This document shows positions 15,600-24,245 of a stretch of 32,054 nucleotides of DNA, piece after piece. Made by a program: the position numbers and the translations under genes. The first letter of the stretch is position 1. Every line of letters starts with the position of its first letter. Origin of the DNA: Burkholderiaceae bacterium (lineage in GTDB: Bacteria; Pseudomonadota; Gammaproteobacteria; Burkholderiales; Burkholderiaceae); NCBI GenBank assembly GCA_947448305.1, contig CANFME010000017.1:1-32054 (forward strand), given 5' to 3'. The notes under the pieces were generated by a model. It was not told the DNA's origin. It saw only the letters and a program-made list of their open reading frames with translations, and ran no database searches.

Positions 15600-18489
15600 T
15601 GCTCCACATCCCTTTCCGACAAATACCTCTGACATCACAATATTGACAAACATGGTTTGGACCGCTTGCAACAAGTGGTTTACCTTGCCAAATTGATTGA
15701 AAATCTTCTTGAATTTGAATTTCTAATTCATTCCTAAGCTCCTGGGTCACCTCTTTCGCAAGATAAATTTCTTTATCATTGGCATCAGGCTTTAAACTCA
15801 CCCACTCCACCTCATTTACTGGGTGAGTCGAACCTATAGATTGTTGATCTAATGCCATTGCATACATTAACAATTGGGGATCATCATTAAAGTGTTTATC
15901 TCTATCCTGTAACTTTTTTTGATTTTGAACTTTATAGTCAAGGACCAGAGCTTCATTATTACGAAGATCAATTCGATCAATTTTTCCTCGGATTTTGATC
16001 GTGTATGAATCGTTAATTTTAAAATCGTATTCGAACGGTGCTTCAGATTGATAGACTTGCCAACCATTTTTTTCATGATTCAATTGCCAATTAATAAAGA
16101 CACCAATTTGTTCGTTCCAAAGATACTGATTGCCAAGATACTTACCATTAATTTGCGTTAAGTTTAACCATTCAGAATTAGAAATTTCTGTTAACTTTTG
16201 AATCATCCAAGCGCGTCGATACTCCTCATCTGAACTTAACGCTTGATTCACTTCACTCTCAACTTTTAATATTCGATAAAACTTATCTAAAACTGTATGC
16301 AGTAATTGTCCAATTTCACCAAAGATTGATTCCTCCGCATAAGCTTTAGGTGAGGATATTTTTAATGATCTCGTGACATAAAAACGATAGGGACATTCGC
16401 GCAGGGTTTTATAAGAGCTGGGACTTAATTGACTCGGCAATAAGGGATGTTCAGCCCCCAAGATTACTTTTGATTTTTTTACGGGAGAGTAACTAGTTTC
16501 TTTACTTTCAATTTGGAAATTTTTTTCATAAAAACCGTCAATACTACTAATCAGCCGAGTTAACCAAGAAGTTCGTCGATTTTTTTCACCCGCTTTTTGA
16601 TATTCTTGCCATAAAAAATCCACATATTGATGAGATTGCATCAGCTGAGATAGATCTCTTGCCTGTTGTTGATAATCATCAACAATTGATGAAAGACCAA
16701 GTTCTCTCATTAAATTTTTTGAAAAAATTAAACTTTCTTTTCTTTTGCTAGGGAAATGTTCATCGTCGCATCCGACAACTAAGACAGCATCATATTGATG
16801 CAGCCTCATAGCGGAGAGAGGAATGATAGAGATATTGATAGCGCTTTTTTTAGTTTTTTCAGTAAAGGATGATTCTTCCATGCCTAAATCTAACAAACTA
16901 AACCAACTATTTGCTTGAAGATTTACACCATTCATCTTCATTAAGTCATCCAATAGGCTCAGAAAGGTTTGACCCGCTTCATCTTTTTCGAGTTTTTTTG
17001 CCATCTCCAATTGTTGAAGTTGCGTTAATAGCAGATGGGAGTAAAAACTTCCATTTTGAAACTGCCCCTGCCACTCTTGGCATTTGATAGTCAAGAAATG
17101 AATCACTTTTAGGGATAGTGTCTTCAATATCTCTGTATTTAATTCGCTACCGAATAACCTTTCATCGGATGATATTCTTTGAAATACATTAAATAAGGCA
17201 CTCCACCCTACTCCATCCATCCGTTCCAAAAGTTGCTGATCCAGATAATTCATCCAATTATCGATTTGCGCCAAGTCAAAGTTTGGATCAATTTTATGAA
17301 TAACTTCAGACCAATCAATCAAAGGATTTTTAAGAAATCCCATCCATTGATGTAAGTTAGGCCCTTCAGGACTTCTAACGATTTCAATCCAACTATTGAT
17401 TGCTGCTGCAACCCCAGTTGTTGAGAGTTTCCAGCCGGTTGCATCTTGGATTGAGATACCCTCATAGCGAGCTAGTAATGCTCTCACTCGCCTGACCACC
17501 AAGCGATCCTGAGCAATAATAGCAATATTTTTTCGATCCTCTTTTATATGAAGAGCAACTCGTTGAACTGTTGCCCAAGCCAATTTCTCAAAACTTGGAG
17601 GTGACATTAAATGCCAGTGATCTTTGATAACACCTTTACGGTTTTTTTGAACCAACGATTGCTTTTGTTCCTCGGATAAAGATTGGCTTTCTAAACTAAA
17701 TGCCTCTGGCCATAATGCGATTTTTTCCCAGTCCGGTGATAAGCGATAAACATAACCTAGTTGTCCATATTGAGATAAAAATTCTTCTTGGGCTTTTAAT
17801 TCAGCACCTTTAACTTGAGTAAACTCAACCCAAATTAATGGTGGCAATGGATTGGTTTCTATTAATTCTTGTATTCTGAATTTCCAAGAAAGTTGTCTTC
17901 TAATTGGAGCATCTTGAATCGTACTGATATATTTCCAAAACGTTAATAAGATATTTGCCTCAGGCAAGACAAAGCTTTCTGAGTTCGGATAAGCGCGTTT
18001 TAATGCTTCTTGAAACAAGGATTCAATGTTATCGAGATCAATGTCTCGGTAATCCTCCCCAACTTCAGTCAACGTTAGATAAGCACTGGATAAATAATCA
18101 CACCCCTGCACAATCGATTGACTTAGGGACCATTTACTAGCATCTCCATGAATTCCGAGTCTTGCACTAATTTCTTGATGAATCTCTAATTGCTTAAAGA
18201 CGATTTCCCAACGTTGAAAATCAGAAAATTCATTTTGGATACTTTTCAATTCTGGGGTTAAATTTAACCACTGATCCAGCCCAAATAGAGTGGGCAAAAA
18301 TGCTAGCTCAATGGGACAGGGACTAGGTCTTCTACACTCTAATATTTGACGTAATTGGTAGGTGGGACCTGAAGTACTAAGAATAACCAAAGGTCGTTGT
18401 AAATACCTCTGCGAGACGTCCCAAACATTGACAGCTATTTGTTCAAGAGCAGATTGGTTTGGTTTAAATGAAATCTTTTCGATGGGCAT
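15592..18489 (-). CDS. addB: AddB-type nuclease subunit with iron-sulfur cluster
   Basis: About 965 residues, the partner of AddA in break resection. The N-terminus (LVILSTSGPTYQLRQIL) lies where a Walker A loop would be but lacks the GKT core, as in proteobacterial AddB proteins. The middle is helicase-like without clear motor motifs. The C-terminal nuclease begins at SPSSYKTLRECPYRFY and holds GQLLHTVLDKFY, KIDRIDL, VLDYKVQ and QLLMYA (PD-(D/E)XK). Four cysteines that hold the 4Fe-4S cluster are present: one in LRECPYRFY and three in CQYCDVRGIC at the end. I chose ATG at 18487-18489; an in-frame TTG at 18508-18510 adds seven residues, and neither has a strong Shine-Dalgarno. It is transcribed with addA and divergently from trxA. 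Confidence 0.9.
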   Translation of the reverse strand: MPIEKISFKPNQSALEQIAVNVWDVSQRYLQRPLVILSTSGPTYQLRQILECRRPSPCPIELAFLPTLFGLDQWLNLTPELKSIQNEFSDFQRWEIVFKQLEIHQEISARLGIHGDASKWSLSQSIVQGCDYLSSAYLTLTEVGEDYRDIDLDNIESLFQEALKRAYPNSESFVLPEANILLTFWKYISTIQDAPIRRQLSWKFRIQELIETNPLPPLIWVEFTQVKGAELKAQEEFLSQYGQLGYVYRLSPDWEKIALWPEAFSLESQSLSEEQKQSLVQKNRKGVIKDHWHLMSPPSFEKLAWATVQRVALHIKEDRKNIAIIAQDRLVVRRVRALLARYEGISIQDATGWKLSTTGVAAAINSWIEIVRSPEGPNLHQWMGFLKNPLIDWSEVIHKIDPNFDLAQIDNWMNYLDQQLLERMDGVGWSALFNVFQRISSDERLFGSELNTEILKTLSLKVIHFLTIKCQEWQGQFQNGSFYSHLLLTQLQQLEMAKKLEKDEAGQTFLSLLDDLMKMNGVNLQANSWFSLLDLGMEESSFTEKTKKSAINISIIPLSAMRLHQYDAVLVVGCDDEHFPSKRKESLIFSKNLMRELGLSSIVDDYQQQARDLSQLMQSHQYVDFLWQEYQKAGEKNRRTSWLTRLISSIDGFYEKNFQIESKETSYSPVKKSKVILGAEHPLLPSQLSPSSYKTLRECPYRFYVTRSLKISSPKAYAEESIFGEIGQLLHTVLDKFYRILKVESEVNQALSSDEEYRRAWMIQKLTEISNSEWLNLTQINGKYLGNQYLWNEQIGVFINWQLNHEKNGWQVYQSEAPFEYDFKINDSYTIKIRGKIDRIDLRNNEALVLDYKVQNQKKLQDRDKHFNDDPQLLMYAMALDQQSIGSTHPVNEVEWVSLKPDANDKEIYLAKEVTQELRNELEIQIQEDFQSIWQGKPLVASGPNHVCQYCDVRGICRKGMWSNE

Positions 18490-18549
18490 TATTTTTTGAG
18501 TTTTGGGCAATATTTCATTAAATCATTAATCAGCATCAAAAAGTGAGCC

Positions 18550-18579
18550 TTAGATATTTTTTTAGAAGAGAGGTAGAAT
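18550..18579 (+). promoter_or_regulatory. possible trxA promoter
   Basis: TTAGAT at 18550-18555 and TAGAAT at 18574-18579 are separated by 18 bases and match the sigma-70 boxes at four and five of six positions. The start point would fall near 18586, giving a leader of about 50 bases ending in a good AAGGAAG ribosome-binding site before the trxA ATG. Assigned by eye; the region is AT-rich, so chance matches are likely. Confidence 0.35.
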
Positions 18580-18636
18580 AAGTAATTAGACGAAATAATA
18601 TCAATTTTTACTTACACAGTTAATTAAGGAAGCTTT

Positions 18637-18963
18637 ATGAGCGAAGGAATTAAATACGTTACCGATAGTTCTTTTGAAGAAGACGTCACAAATTCAACCA
18701 AACCAGTTCTTTTAGACTTTTGGGCTGAATGGTGTGGACCGTGCAAGATGATTGCACCCATTCTTGAAGAAGTAGCAAAAGACTATGGCGATAAAATTCA
18801 AATTGCAAAAATGAACGTCGACGAAAATCAAGCCGTTCCATTGAAGTTTGGTATCCGAGGCATCCCAACCTTGATTTTATTTAAAAACGGTGAAGTTGCT
18901 GCACAAAAAGTAGGTGCTTTAGCTAAATCACAGCTGACCGCATTCATCGATTCACACTTGTAA
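18637..18963 (+). CDS. trxA: thioredoxin 1
   Basis: A 108-residue cytosolic disulfide reductase that keeps protein cysteines reduced and supplies electrons to ribonucleotide reductase and other enzymes. The active site WCGPC is at residues 31-35 in the typical [13 protein letters not shown] setting, with the buried Asp (LLDFWAEW) and the cis-proline loop ([11 protein letters not shown]) present. Length is standard. A strong ribosome-binding site (AAGGAAG) precedes the ATG. Its neighbour rho downstream is the common trxA-rho pair of proteobacteria, but here a stem-loop and a 364-base gap separate them, so rho probably has its own promoter. Confidence 0.98.
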   Translation: MSEGIKYVTDSSFEEDVTNSTKPVLLDFWAEWCGPCKMIAPILEEVAKDYGDKIQIAKMNVDENQAVPLKFGIRGIPTLILFKNGEVAAQKVGALAKSQLTAFIDSHL

Positions 18964-18966
18964 AAT

Positions 18967-18993
18967 AAGGCCTAATTACATTGATTAGGCCTT
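18967..18993 (+). terminator. stem-loop after trxA
   Basis: AAGGCCTAAT at 18967-18976 pairs exactly with ATTAGGCCTT at 18984-18993 around a 7-base loop, three bases after the trxA stop. Downstream bases are AT-rich (GCAATTAGATTTATTTTT) but the T-run is interrupted, so it may end only part of the transcription or protect the 3' end of trxA mRNA. Confidence 0.6.
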
Positions 18994-19327
18994 GCAATTA
19001 GATTTATTTTTAAAAAGGTGTGTTGTATATTCATCAAGAATGTAAGGCACACTTCAAATAGTGTTAGAATATTTACATAAATACAGATTCATCATCTAAA
19101 TCAAGACTTTTTCAAGTTTACTGCCTTTTTTCTTCGCTGAACTTGAATGCTGTACCAAAGACACTTTACTTTTCCTTTATCTTTACATTCTTTATAAACC
19201 TTGATCTAACGTTTTTTTATTTTTTAGGTCCTATTTTAATTCCTACCTACTTCTTTCCTCCTACCAAACACCCTTCCAACTCTGATCATTCGCCTCAGAC
19301 CTCCTACTTTTAACTGTTTATATATCT
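18994..19327 (+). promoter_or_regulatory. rho leader: extended -10 promoter and C-rich, G-poor rut-like region
   Basis: The longest gene-free stretch in the window. TAGAAT at 19065-19070, preceded by TG plus one base, is an extended -10 box with no clear -35, so the rho message would have a leader of about 250 bases. From about 19229 to 19314 the RNA-like strand has roughly 33 C and only 3 G, by hand count. Such C-over-G bubbles are what Rho binds (rut sites). E. coli rho is known to be autoregulated by Rho-dependent termination in its leader, so the same loop is a fair inference here. No Shine-Dalgarno precedes the rho ATG. A 16-codon ORF at 19147-19197 has no ribosome-binding site. Confidence 0.55.
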
Positions 19328-20590
19328 ATGCAACTAACTGAATTAAAAATCCTGCACGTTTCTCAACTCCTTGAGATGGCGGCTTCACTTGAAATTGAAA
19401 ATACCCAAAGGATGCGCAAACAAGAATTAATGTTTGCTATCTTAAAAAACAGAGCTAAGAACGGTGAGACTGTATTTGGTGATGGCGTTTTAGAGGTGTT
19501 ACCAGATGGCTTTGGATTCTTGAGATCCCCAGAGTCCTCTTACTTAGCCTCTCCGGATGATATTTATATTTCTCCCGCTCAAATTCGCCGCTTTAATCTT
19601 CATACGGGGGATGCGGTCGAAGGTGAAGTGAGAACCCCAAAGGAAGGTGAACGTTACTTTGCTTTGGTAAAGGTCGACAAAGTCAACGATATCGCACCGG
19701 AGGCTCTCAAAAATCGAATTATGTTCGAAAACTTGACGCCGTTGCATCCAGATCGTCCAATGTTGTTAGAACGAGATATTAAAGCCGAAGAAAATTTAAC
19801 TGGTCGAATCATCGATATGATTTCTCCAATCGGTTTTGGTCAAAGGGGTTTGATTGTTGCCTCTCCTAAATCAGGTAAAACTGTCATGATGCAACACGTT
19901 GCACATGCAATTGCTGCAAACCATCCCGATGCCATTTTAATTGTGCTTCTGGTGGATGAACGCCCAGAGGAAGTTACAGAAATGCAACGCTCTGTTCGTG
20001 GAGAAGTAGTAGCTTCTACCTTTGATGAACCAGCTGTAAGGCACGTTCAAGTTGCAGAAATGGTCATCGAAAAAGCAAAGCGTTTAGTTGAAATGAAAAA
20101 AGATGTCATCATTCTTTTAGACTCGATTACTCGTCTGGCACGCGCATACAATACCGTCGTACCATCTTCAGGTAAGGTTCTATCTGGTGGTGTCGATGCA
20201 AACGCTCTGCAACGCCCGAAACGTTTTTTTGGAGCGGCTAGAAATATTGAAGAAGGTGGTTCATTAACCATCATAGCTACTGCCTTGATAGAAACCGGCA
20301 GTAGGATGGACGATTTGATTTATGAAGAGTTTAAAGGTACCGGCAACCTTGAAGTGCATCTCGAAAGACGCCTGGCTGAAAGAAGAGTCTATCCAGCAAT
20401 TAATTTGAATAAATCTGGAACTCGACGTGAAGAATTATTGATTAAGCCGGATATCTTACAAAAAATATGGGTCCTCAGAAAACTCATCTCCGACATGGAT
20501 GATGTTGAGGCGATGAACTTTATTGTTGACAAGTTAAAGTCAACTAAAAACAATGCAGAGTTCTTTGATTTAATGCGTCGCGGTGGGTAA
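19328..20590 (+). CDS. rho: transcription termination factor Rho
   Basis: A 420-residue hexameric RNA helicase that ends transcription at C-rich untranslated RNA. Domains in order: N-terminal helical domain ([18 protein letters not shown]), the cold-shock-like RNA-binding domain (about 50-125, [14 protein letters not shown]), and the RecA-like ATPase with Walker A SPKSGKT (near 178-184), Walker [16 protein letters not shown], the Q-loop and R-loop region ([23 protein letters not shown]) and the arginine-finger region EFKGTGN. The length is standard and there are no insertions. Translation starts at the ATG at 19328 with no visible Shine-Dalgarno, after a long C-rich leader that probably serves for self-control. 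Confidence 0.98.
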   Translation: MQLTELKILHVSQLLEMAASLEIENTQRMRKQELMFAILKNRAKNGETVFGDGVLEVLPDGFGFLRSPESSYLASPDDIYISPAQIRRFNLHTGDAVEGEVRTPKEGERYFALVKVDKVNDIAPEALKNRIMFENLTPLHPDRPMLLERDIKAEENLTGRIIDMISPIGFGQRGLIVASPKSGKTVMMQHVAHAIAANHPDAILIVLLVDERPEEVTEMQRSVRGEVVASTFDEPAVRHVQVAEMVIEKAKRLVEMKKDVIILLDSITRLARAYNTVVPSSGKVLSGGVDANALQRPKRFFGAARNIEEGGSLTIIATALIETGSRMDDLIYEEFKGTGNLEVHLERRLAERRVYPAINLNKSGTRREELLIKPDILQKIWVLRKLISDMDDVEAMNFIVDKLKSTKNNAEFFDLMRRGG

Positions 20591-20637
20591 GTAGGTAGAT
20601 TTAATCACTTTTGTAGGCCTTGAATTCAATTTATAGG

Positions 20638-20666
20638 TCTACAAAATCAAAAAATTGTGTCATAAT
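20638..20666 (+). promoter_or_regulatory. rpmE promoter
   Basis: TCTACA at 20638-20643 (four of six to the -35 consensus) and CATAAT at 20661-20666 (five of six to -10) are 17 bases apart, and the -10 box is extended by TG plus one base. The start would fall near 20673, giving a leader of about 80 bases before rpmE. The -35 box sits within the right arm of an 11-base inverted repeat (20609-20619 with 20636-20646) that follows rho and may be part of its 3' end. Confidence 0.55.
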
Positions 20667-20685
20667 AGTCATTTATCAGGAAAGT

Positions 20686-20725
20686 TTTACACCTCTAACA
20701 TGCTTTTAGATGTGCAATGTGTAAA
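20686..20725 (+). promoter_or_regulatory. hairpin in the rpmE leader
   Basis: TTTACAC at 20686-20692 pairs with GTGTAAA at 20719-20725, and an inner ACAT at 20698-20701 can pair with ATGT at 20710-20713. The two-tier hairpin would form at the 5' end of the predicted rpmE message, ending 26 bases before the ATG and leaving the AAGGA ribosome-binding site free. Leader structures bound by L31 are known in other bacterial groups (Rfam L31 leaders); whether this one is bound by L31 is inference. Confidence 0.4.
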
Positions 20726-20751
20726 GGCTACCAAAACAATAAGGATCAAAA

Positions 20752-21024
20752 ATGAAAGACGGAATACACCCAAATTATAGAGAAGTTGTTTTTGTTGATG
20801 TATCTAACAACTTTAGCTTCAAAACACGCTCCACGATTAATACCCGTGAAACCATCAAGTGGGAAGATGGCAAAGAGTATCCATTGTCAAAAATTGAAAC
20901 CTCATCAGAATCTCATCCTTTTTATACTGGTACCCAGAAGATTATGGATACAGCTGGTAGAGTTGAGAAGTTCCGTCAGAAATTTGGCGCTAAAGCAGGT
21001 GCTAAATCAAGCACAAAGAGCTAA
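20752..21024 (+). CDS. rpmE2: 50S ribosomal protein L31, type B (zinc-free)
   Basis: A 90-residue protein of the large ribosomal subunit, bridging it to the small subunit. [18 protein letters not shown] and the [10 protein letters not shown] stretch are diagnostic. There are no cysteines, so it is the C-minus (type B) form that does not hold zinc. In bacteria with two L31 genes the type B copy is induced under zinc shortage, but in many betaproteobacteria type B is the only copy; no Zur-like site is seen upstream, so I infer it is the standard copy here. It has a good AAGGA ribosome-binding site and ends in a basic tail ([10 protein letters not shown]). A strong terminator follows. Confidence 0.96.
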   Translation: MKDGIHPNYREVVFVDVSNNFSFKTRSTINTRETIKWEDGKEYPLSKIETSSESHPFYTGTQKIMDTAGRVEKFRQKFGAKAGAKSSTKS

Positions 21025-21044
21025 TTTAACTAGTTACAAAAATC

Positions 21045-21078
21045 AGGCAGCAAAGGATTACCTTTGCTGCCTTTTTTA
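21045..21078 (+). terminator. strong Rho-independent terminator after rpmE
   Basis: GGCAGCAAAGG at 21046-21056 pairs perfectly with CCTTTGCTGCC at 21061-21071 around a 4-base ATTA loop, with an additional A-T pair, followed directly by six T at 21072-21077. This is the clearest intrinsic terminator in the window. The next gene starts only 9 bases after the T-run. Confidence 0.95.
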
Positions 21079-21086
21079 TTGTTAAT

Positions 21087-22814
21087 ATGCAAAATCCCAT
21101 TAAATTAACCTCAGACGCAACTACCTCTATTCCAAGATGGATAATGCTTTTGATTACGCTGATTTATGCGTTTTCCGGACTATTTGGACATGACCCTTGG
21201 AAGAATGACGATGCTGTAGGGTTTGGTGTCATGTGGACTCTGGCTCACGGAAGTTTAATGGATTGGGTTTTACCGAATCTTCAAGGGCGTGGTGTTTTAG
21301 TGGGCCCCCCACTACCCTACTGGTTAGGTGCTATCTCAATCAAGTATTTTGGTGGTGTCATTGGTGAAGTGAATGCTGCAAGATTGGTCTCAGGATGTTG
21401 CTTTGTTCTGAGTGCAATCAGTATTTGGTATGCCAGCTATTTATTAGGCAGAAGAACAGAAGTTCAACCAATGCAGTTTGCTTTAGGTGGTCAACCTAGC
21501 CCTAAAGAATATGGCAAAACAATGGCGGATGGCGCACTGTTAATCTTTTTAGCATGTGTGGGTCTAGCCCAGAGAGTTCATGAAGCTTCCCCTTTATTAG
21601 TTGAACTACTTGGAATTACCTTGTTGATTTATGGTGTTGTTAGAAGCTACGATAAACCATGGCAAGGTGGCATCATTTCTGGTCTTGGAATGGTTGCAGT
21701 TGGTTTATCTGGCATGCTTTGGACAGCAATTTTTCTTTGGGTTGCCGCATTTATTGGCTTTTATACCCGATCCAATAAACGACTTATTGGTTGGCTTGTT
21801 GGATCTATTACGGTAACACTTGTAGGTCTTTCTATTTGGCCAATACTTTGGTACCAATCAGGTTTGTCGCCAGAAAAAGTTGCGAATGCATTGTTTATTT
21901 GGCTAGGCAGAGATCAGCTTCAAGCAACCATTTCCTTTGATTCACTTGAATTTTTAACCATTAATTTTTGGGCATACACTTGGCCAGTTTGGCCCCTTAG
22001 CTTTTGGAGTATCTATTTATGGAGTACCAAAGGTAAATCCGGCATTAATGCAGCCCACCTTGTCATTCCTGGCCTATTGTTTTTAGCTGAAATGATCTTG
22101 TTTTTACTATATAAAGACCTCAGTGAGCGGGACTTAATGTTACTCTTACCCCCAATGGCTATTCTTGCAAGCTTTGGACTGCCTTTTTTACGTAGAGGTC
22201 TGATTAGCTTTATTGACTGGTTATCTTTATTAACCTTCACTCTGGCCGGTGCTTTTATTTGGGTCATCTGGTTTGCCAAAATGACTGGCTATCCGAAATC
22301 TACGGCCGATAATGTTGCTAGGTACTTGCCAGGTTTCGTCGCCCAATTTAGTTTTTTAGATTTATTTTTTGCGTTAATTATTACCGCTATTTGGTTCGCA
22401 ATTGTCCGTTGGCGAACTTCAAGAGCACCCAAAGTCATTTGGAGGTGCTTAATCATTTCAACCAGCGGTACGATTTTATTGTGGGTCTTATTAATGAGTT
22501 TGTGGCTACCAACTATCAATTATGCAAAAACTTACCAACCGGTTGCTATGCGGTTCTTAAAGGCTTTACCAAAAGATGCTAAGTGTATTGACAGCACATT
22601 TTTAGGGGACGCTCAATTAGCATCTTTTCATTTCTTCACATCTCTTAATTTAAAAGATGACGAAAATTGTGATTATAAATTAACACACTCCTCAGAAGAG
22701 GCGCGAGCTTCAGAAATTCTGAATCGCCATCAACTTGAGCTAGTTTGGGAAGATCGTCGTGATAGCGATCGAGATGAACGATTAAGGCTCTATCGTGTCA
22801 GTACTAAAAAATAA
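21087..22814 (+). CDS. GT39-type (ArnT/PMT-like) membrane glycosyltransferase
   Basis: A 575-residue multi-pass inner-membrane protein of the GT-C fold, which moves a sugar from a polyprenyl-phosphate carrier to a lipid or protein on the periplasmic side. The first periplasmic loop, just after transmembrane segment 1, has the acidic catalytic motif (GHDPWKNDDA, about residues 35-44) and the later GPPLPYWLGA of the family. About a dozen hydrophobic helices follow, then a soluble C-terminal part (from about 490). The acceptor cannot be told from sequence. The ATG at 21087 lies just behind the rpmE terminator with no Shine-Dalgarno; an ATG at 21144 preceded by a GGA is an alternative start. The MATE gene follows after 8 bases. 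Confidence 0.82.
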   Translation: MQNPIKLTSDATTSIPRWIMLLITLIYAFSGLFGHDPWKNDDAVGFGVMWTLAHGSLMDWVLPNLQGRGVLVGPPLPYWLGAISIKYFGGVIGEVNAARLVSGCCFVLSAISIWYASYLLGRRTEVQPMQFALGGQPSPKEYGKTMADGALLIFLACVGLAQRVHEASPLLVELLGITLLIYGVVRSYDKPWQGGIISGLGMVAVGLSGMLWTAIFLWVAAFIGFYTRSNKRLIGWLVGSITVTLVGLSIWPILWYQSGLSPEKVANALFIWLGRDQLQATISFDSLEFLTINFWAYTWPVWPLSFWSIYLWSTKGKSGINAAHLVIPGLLFLAEMILFLLYKDLSERDLMLLLPPMAILASFGLPFLRRGLISFIDWLSLLTFTLAGAFIWVIWFAKMTGYPKSTADNVARYLPGFVAQFSFLDLFFALIITAIWFAIVRWRTSRAPKVIWRCLIISTSGTILLWVLLMSLWLPTINYAKTYQPVAMRFLKALPKDAKCIDSTFLGDAQLASFHFFTSLNLKDDENCDYKLTHSSEEARASEILNRHQLELVWEDRRDSDRDERLRLYRVSTKK

Positions 22815-22822
22815 ATCAAATT

Positions 22823-24214
22823 ATGTCGAAATCTAAACTTCCATTATTTTCTCGCTTACGTCGTGACGTTCCACCAATTCTTCAATTAGCAATTCCAATT
22901 CTATTGGGACAACTTGCAATTATTACTTTTGGAGTAATGGATACAGCGATGACTGCTAGGTACTCAACGGATGACTTGGCTGCCTTAGGGATGGCAGCCT
23001 CTATCTTTATAAGTATTTATGTTGGTTTGACAGGGATTTTATCTGCTCTCAATCCAATTGGTGGGCAATTATTTGGGGCAAAAAAATATCAAGCCATCGG
23101 TGAAGAGACGCGTCAAACATTATGGCTTTCTTTAATTTTGGCTGGGATTGGGATGTTGGTGTTAAATCATCCCGAAATATTTATTGAGATAGGTAATGTA
23201 TCCCCTGAAATTGCAGATAAGGCAAAGTTCTATTTAATGATCTTATCTTTTTCAACCCCAGCCAACATGATTATGCGGACCTACATAGCTCTCCATAATG
23301 CAATATCACTTCCCAAAATGATAACTTGGCTACAAGTGTTTGGCTTAGGCTTAAAAATACCTCTTAATTATTTATTTATTTTTGGTGGCTTTGGCATCCC
23401 CGCTATGGGTGGCCCAGGCTGTGCAGTTGCTACTTCAATTGTTCAATGGTTTTGGGTCATTACTTTAACCATCATTATTTGGAATGGCTCAGGCTACAAA
23501 AAATTCCATATATTCACGACTTTCAGCCTACCTAATGTCAAACGTATTTGGGAAATTCTTAAACTTGGTGCTCCTATTGGTTTCAGTTATTTAATTGAAG
23601 TAACCTCCTTTGCTTTTATGGCTTTGTTTATCGCAAGATTTGGAACTTCCGTATTGGCAGGACATCAAATTATTGCCAACATGGGAACGGTGATTTATAT
23701 GGTTCCGCTCTCTTTATCGATTGCAACAATGACAGTTGTCTCCCAACACCTTGGCGCAAAAGAACATACGAGATCTGAAGAAGTAGGTTGGTCGGCTGTA
23801 ATTTTTAATGTTTTTGTAAGTGTCGTCATTGGTGCAATTGTTTGGATTTTTCAAGATACCCTACTTGGTTTATACGCACCCCGAGATGAAGCTCGAGTCA
23901 TTGCCAAGCAACTAATCTTTTTCATCGCTATTTACCAAATCAGTGATGCAATGCAAGTCACGGCAGCATTTATTTTGCGAGGATATAAGGTGGCATTCTG
24001 GCCAATGGTCATTTATGCCGGCTCACTTTGGGGTATTGGACTTCTTGGTGGCTATTTAATGGCATTTAATAAAATCCCACATGTCCCAGAGATGCTGCAA
24101 GGGGCAAAAGGGTTTTGGGCAGGCAATAGCATCAGTTTGGGAATTGCTGCATTTTTCTTACTAATGCTATTTAAAATGACTGCTAGAAAAAAACTACTCC
24201 AACTCAATACATAG
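22823..24214 (+). CDS. MATE family (NorM-type) exporter
   Basis: A 463-residue inner-membrane transporter with about twelve transmembrane helices in two related halves. The family pattern is visible: IPILLGQLAIITFGVMDTAMTARY in segment 1, followed by an ISIYVGLTGILSALNPIGGQLFGA stretch, and the matching second-half segments (APIGFSYLIEVTSFAFMALFI, then AGHQIIANMGTVIYMVPLSLSIA). MATE proteins export drugs or metabolites in exchange for Na+ or H+. The substrate is not deducible. Being 8 bases behind the glycosyltransferase it is likely co-transcribed, and it meets the first Bug gene tail to tail with a 31-base gap. Confidence 0.92.
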   Translation: MSKSKLPLFSRLRRDVPPILQLAIPILLGQLAIITFGVMDTAMTARYSTDDLAALGMAASIFISIYVGLTGILSALNPIGGQLFGAKKYQAIGEETRQTLWLSLILAGIGMLVLNHPEIFIEIGNVSPEIADKAKFYLMILSFSTPANMIMRTYIALHNAISLPKMITWLQVFGLGLKIPLNYLFIFGGFGIPAMGGPGCAVATSIVQWFWVITLTIIIWNGSGYKKFHIFTTFSLPNVKRIWEILKLGAPIGFSYLIEVTSFAFMALFIARFGTSVLAGHQIIANMGTVIYMVPLSLSIATMTVVSQHLGAKEHTRSEEVGWSAVIFNVFVSVVIGAIVWIFQDTLLGLYAPRDEARVIAKQLIFFIAIYQISDAMQVTAAFILRGYKVAFWPMVIYAGSLWGIGLLGGYLMAFNKIPHVPEMLQGAKGFWAGNSISLGIAAFFLLMLFKMTARKKLLQLNT

Positions 24215-24245
24215 TTCCAACCCAGTAGGGGGAAGAACTGTTAAA

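Noticed and set aside
15600..15674. Upstream extension of addA giving 25 more residues
   Set aside because: It lies inside the end of addB, has no homologue-like sequence, and the ATG at 15597-15599 starts at a normal MSE N-terminus.
19147..19197. 16-codon ORF in the rho leader as a rhoL-like leader peptide
   Set aside because: No Shine-Dalgarno, and its composition is simply that of the C/T-rich leader.
20786..21085. 99-codon ORF overlapping rpmE in another frame
   Set aside because: A shadow of rpmE; it reads through the rpmE terminator and has no ribosome-binding site.
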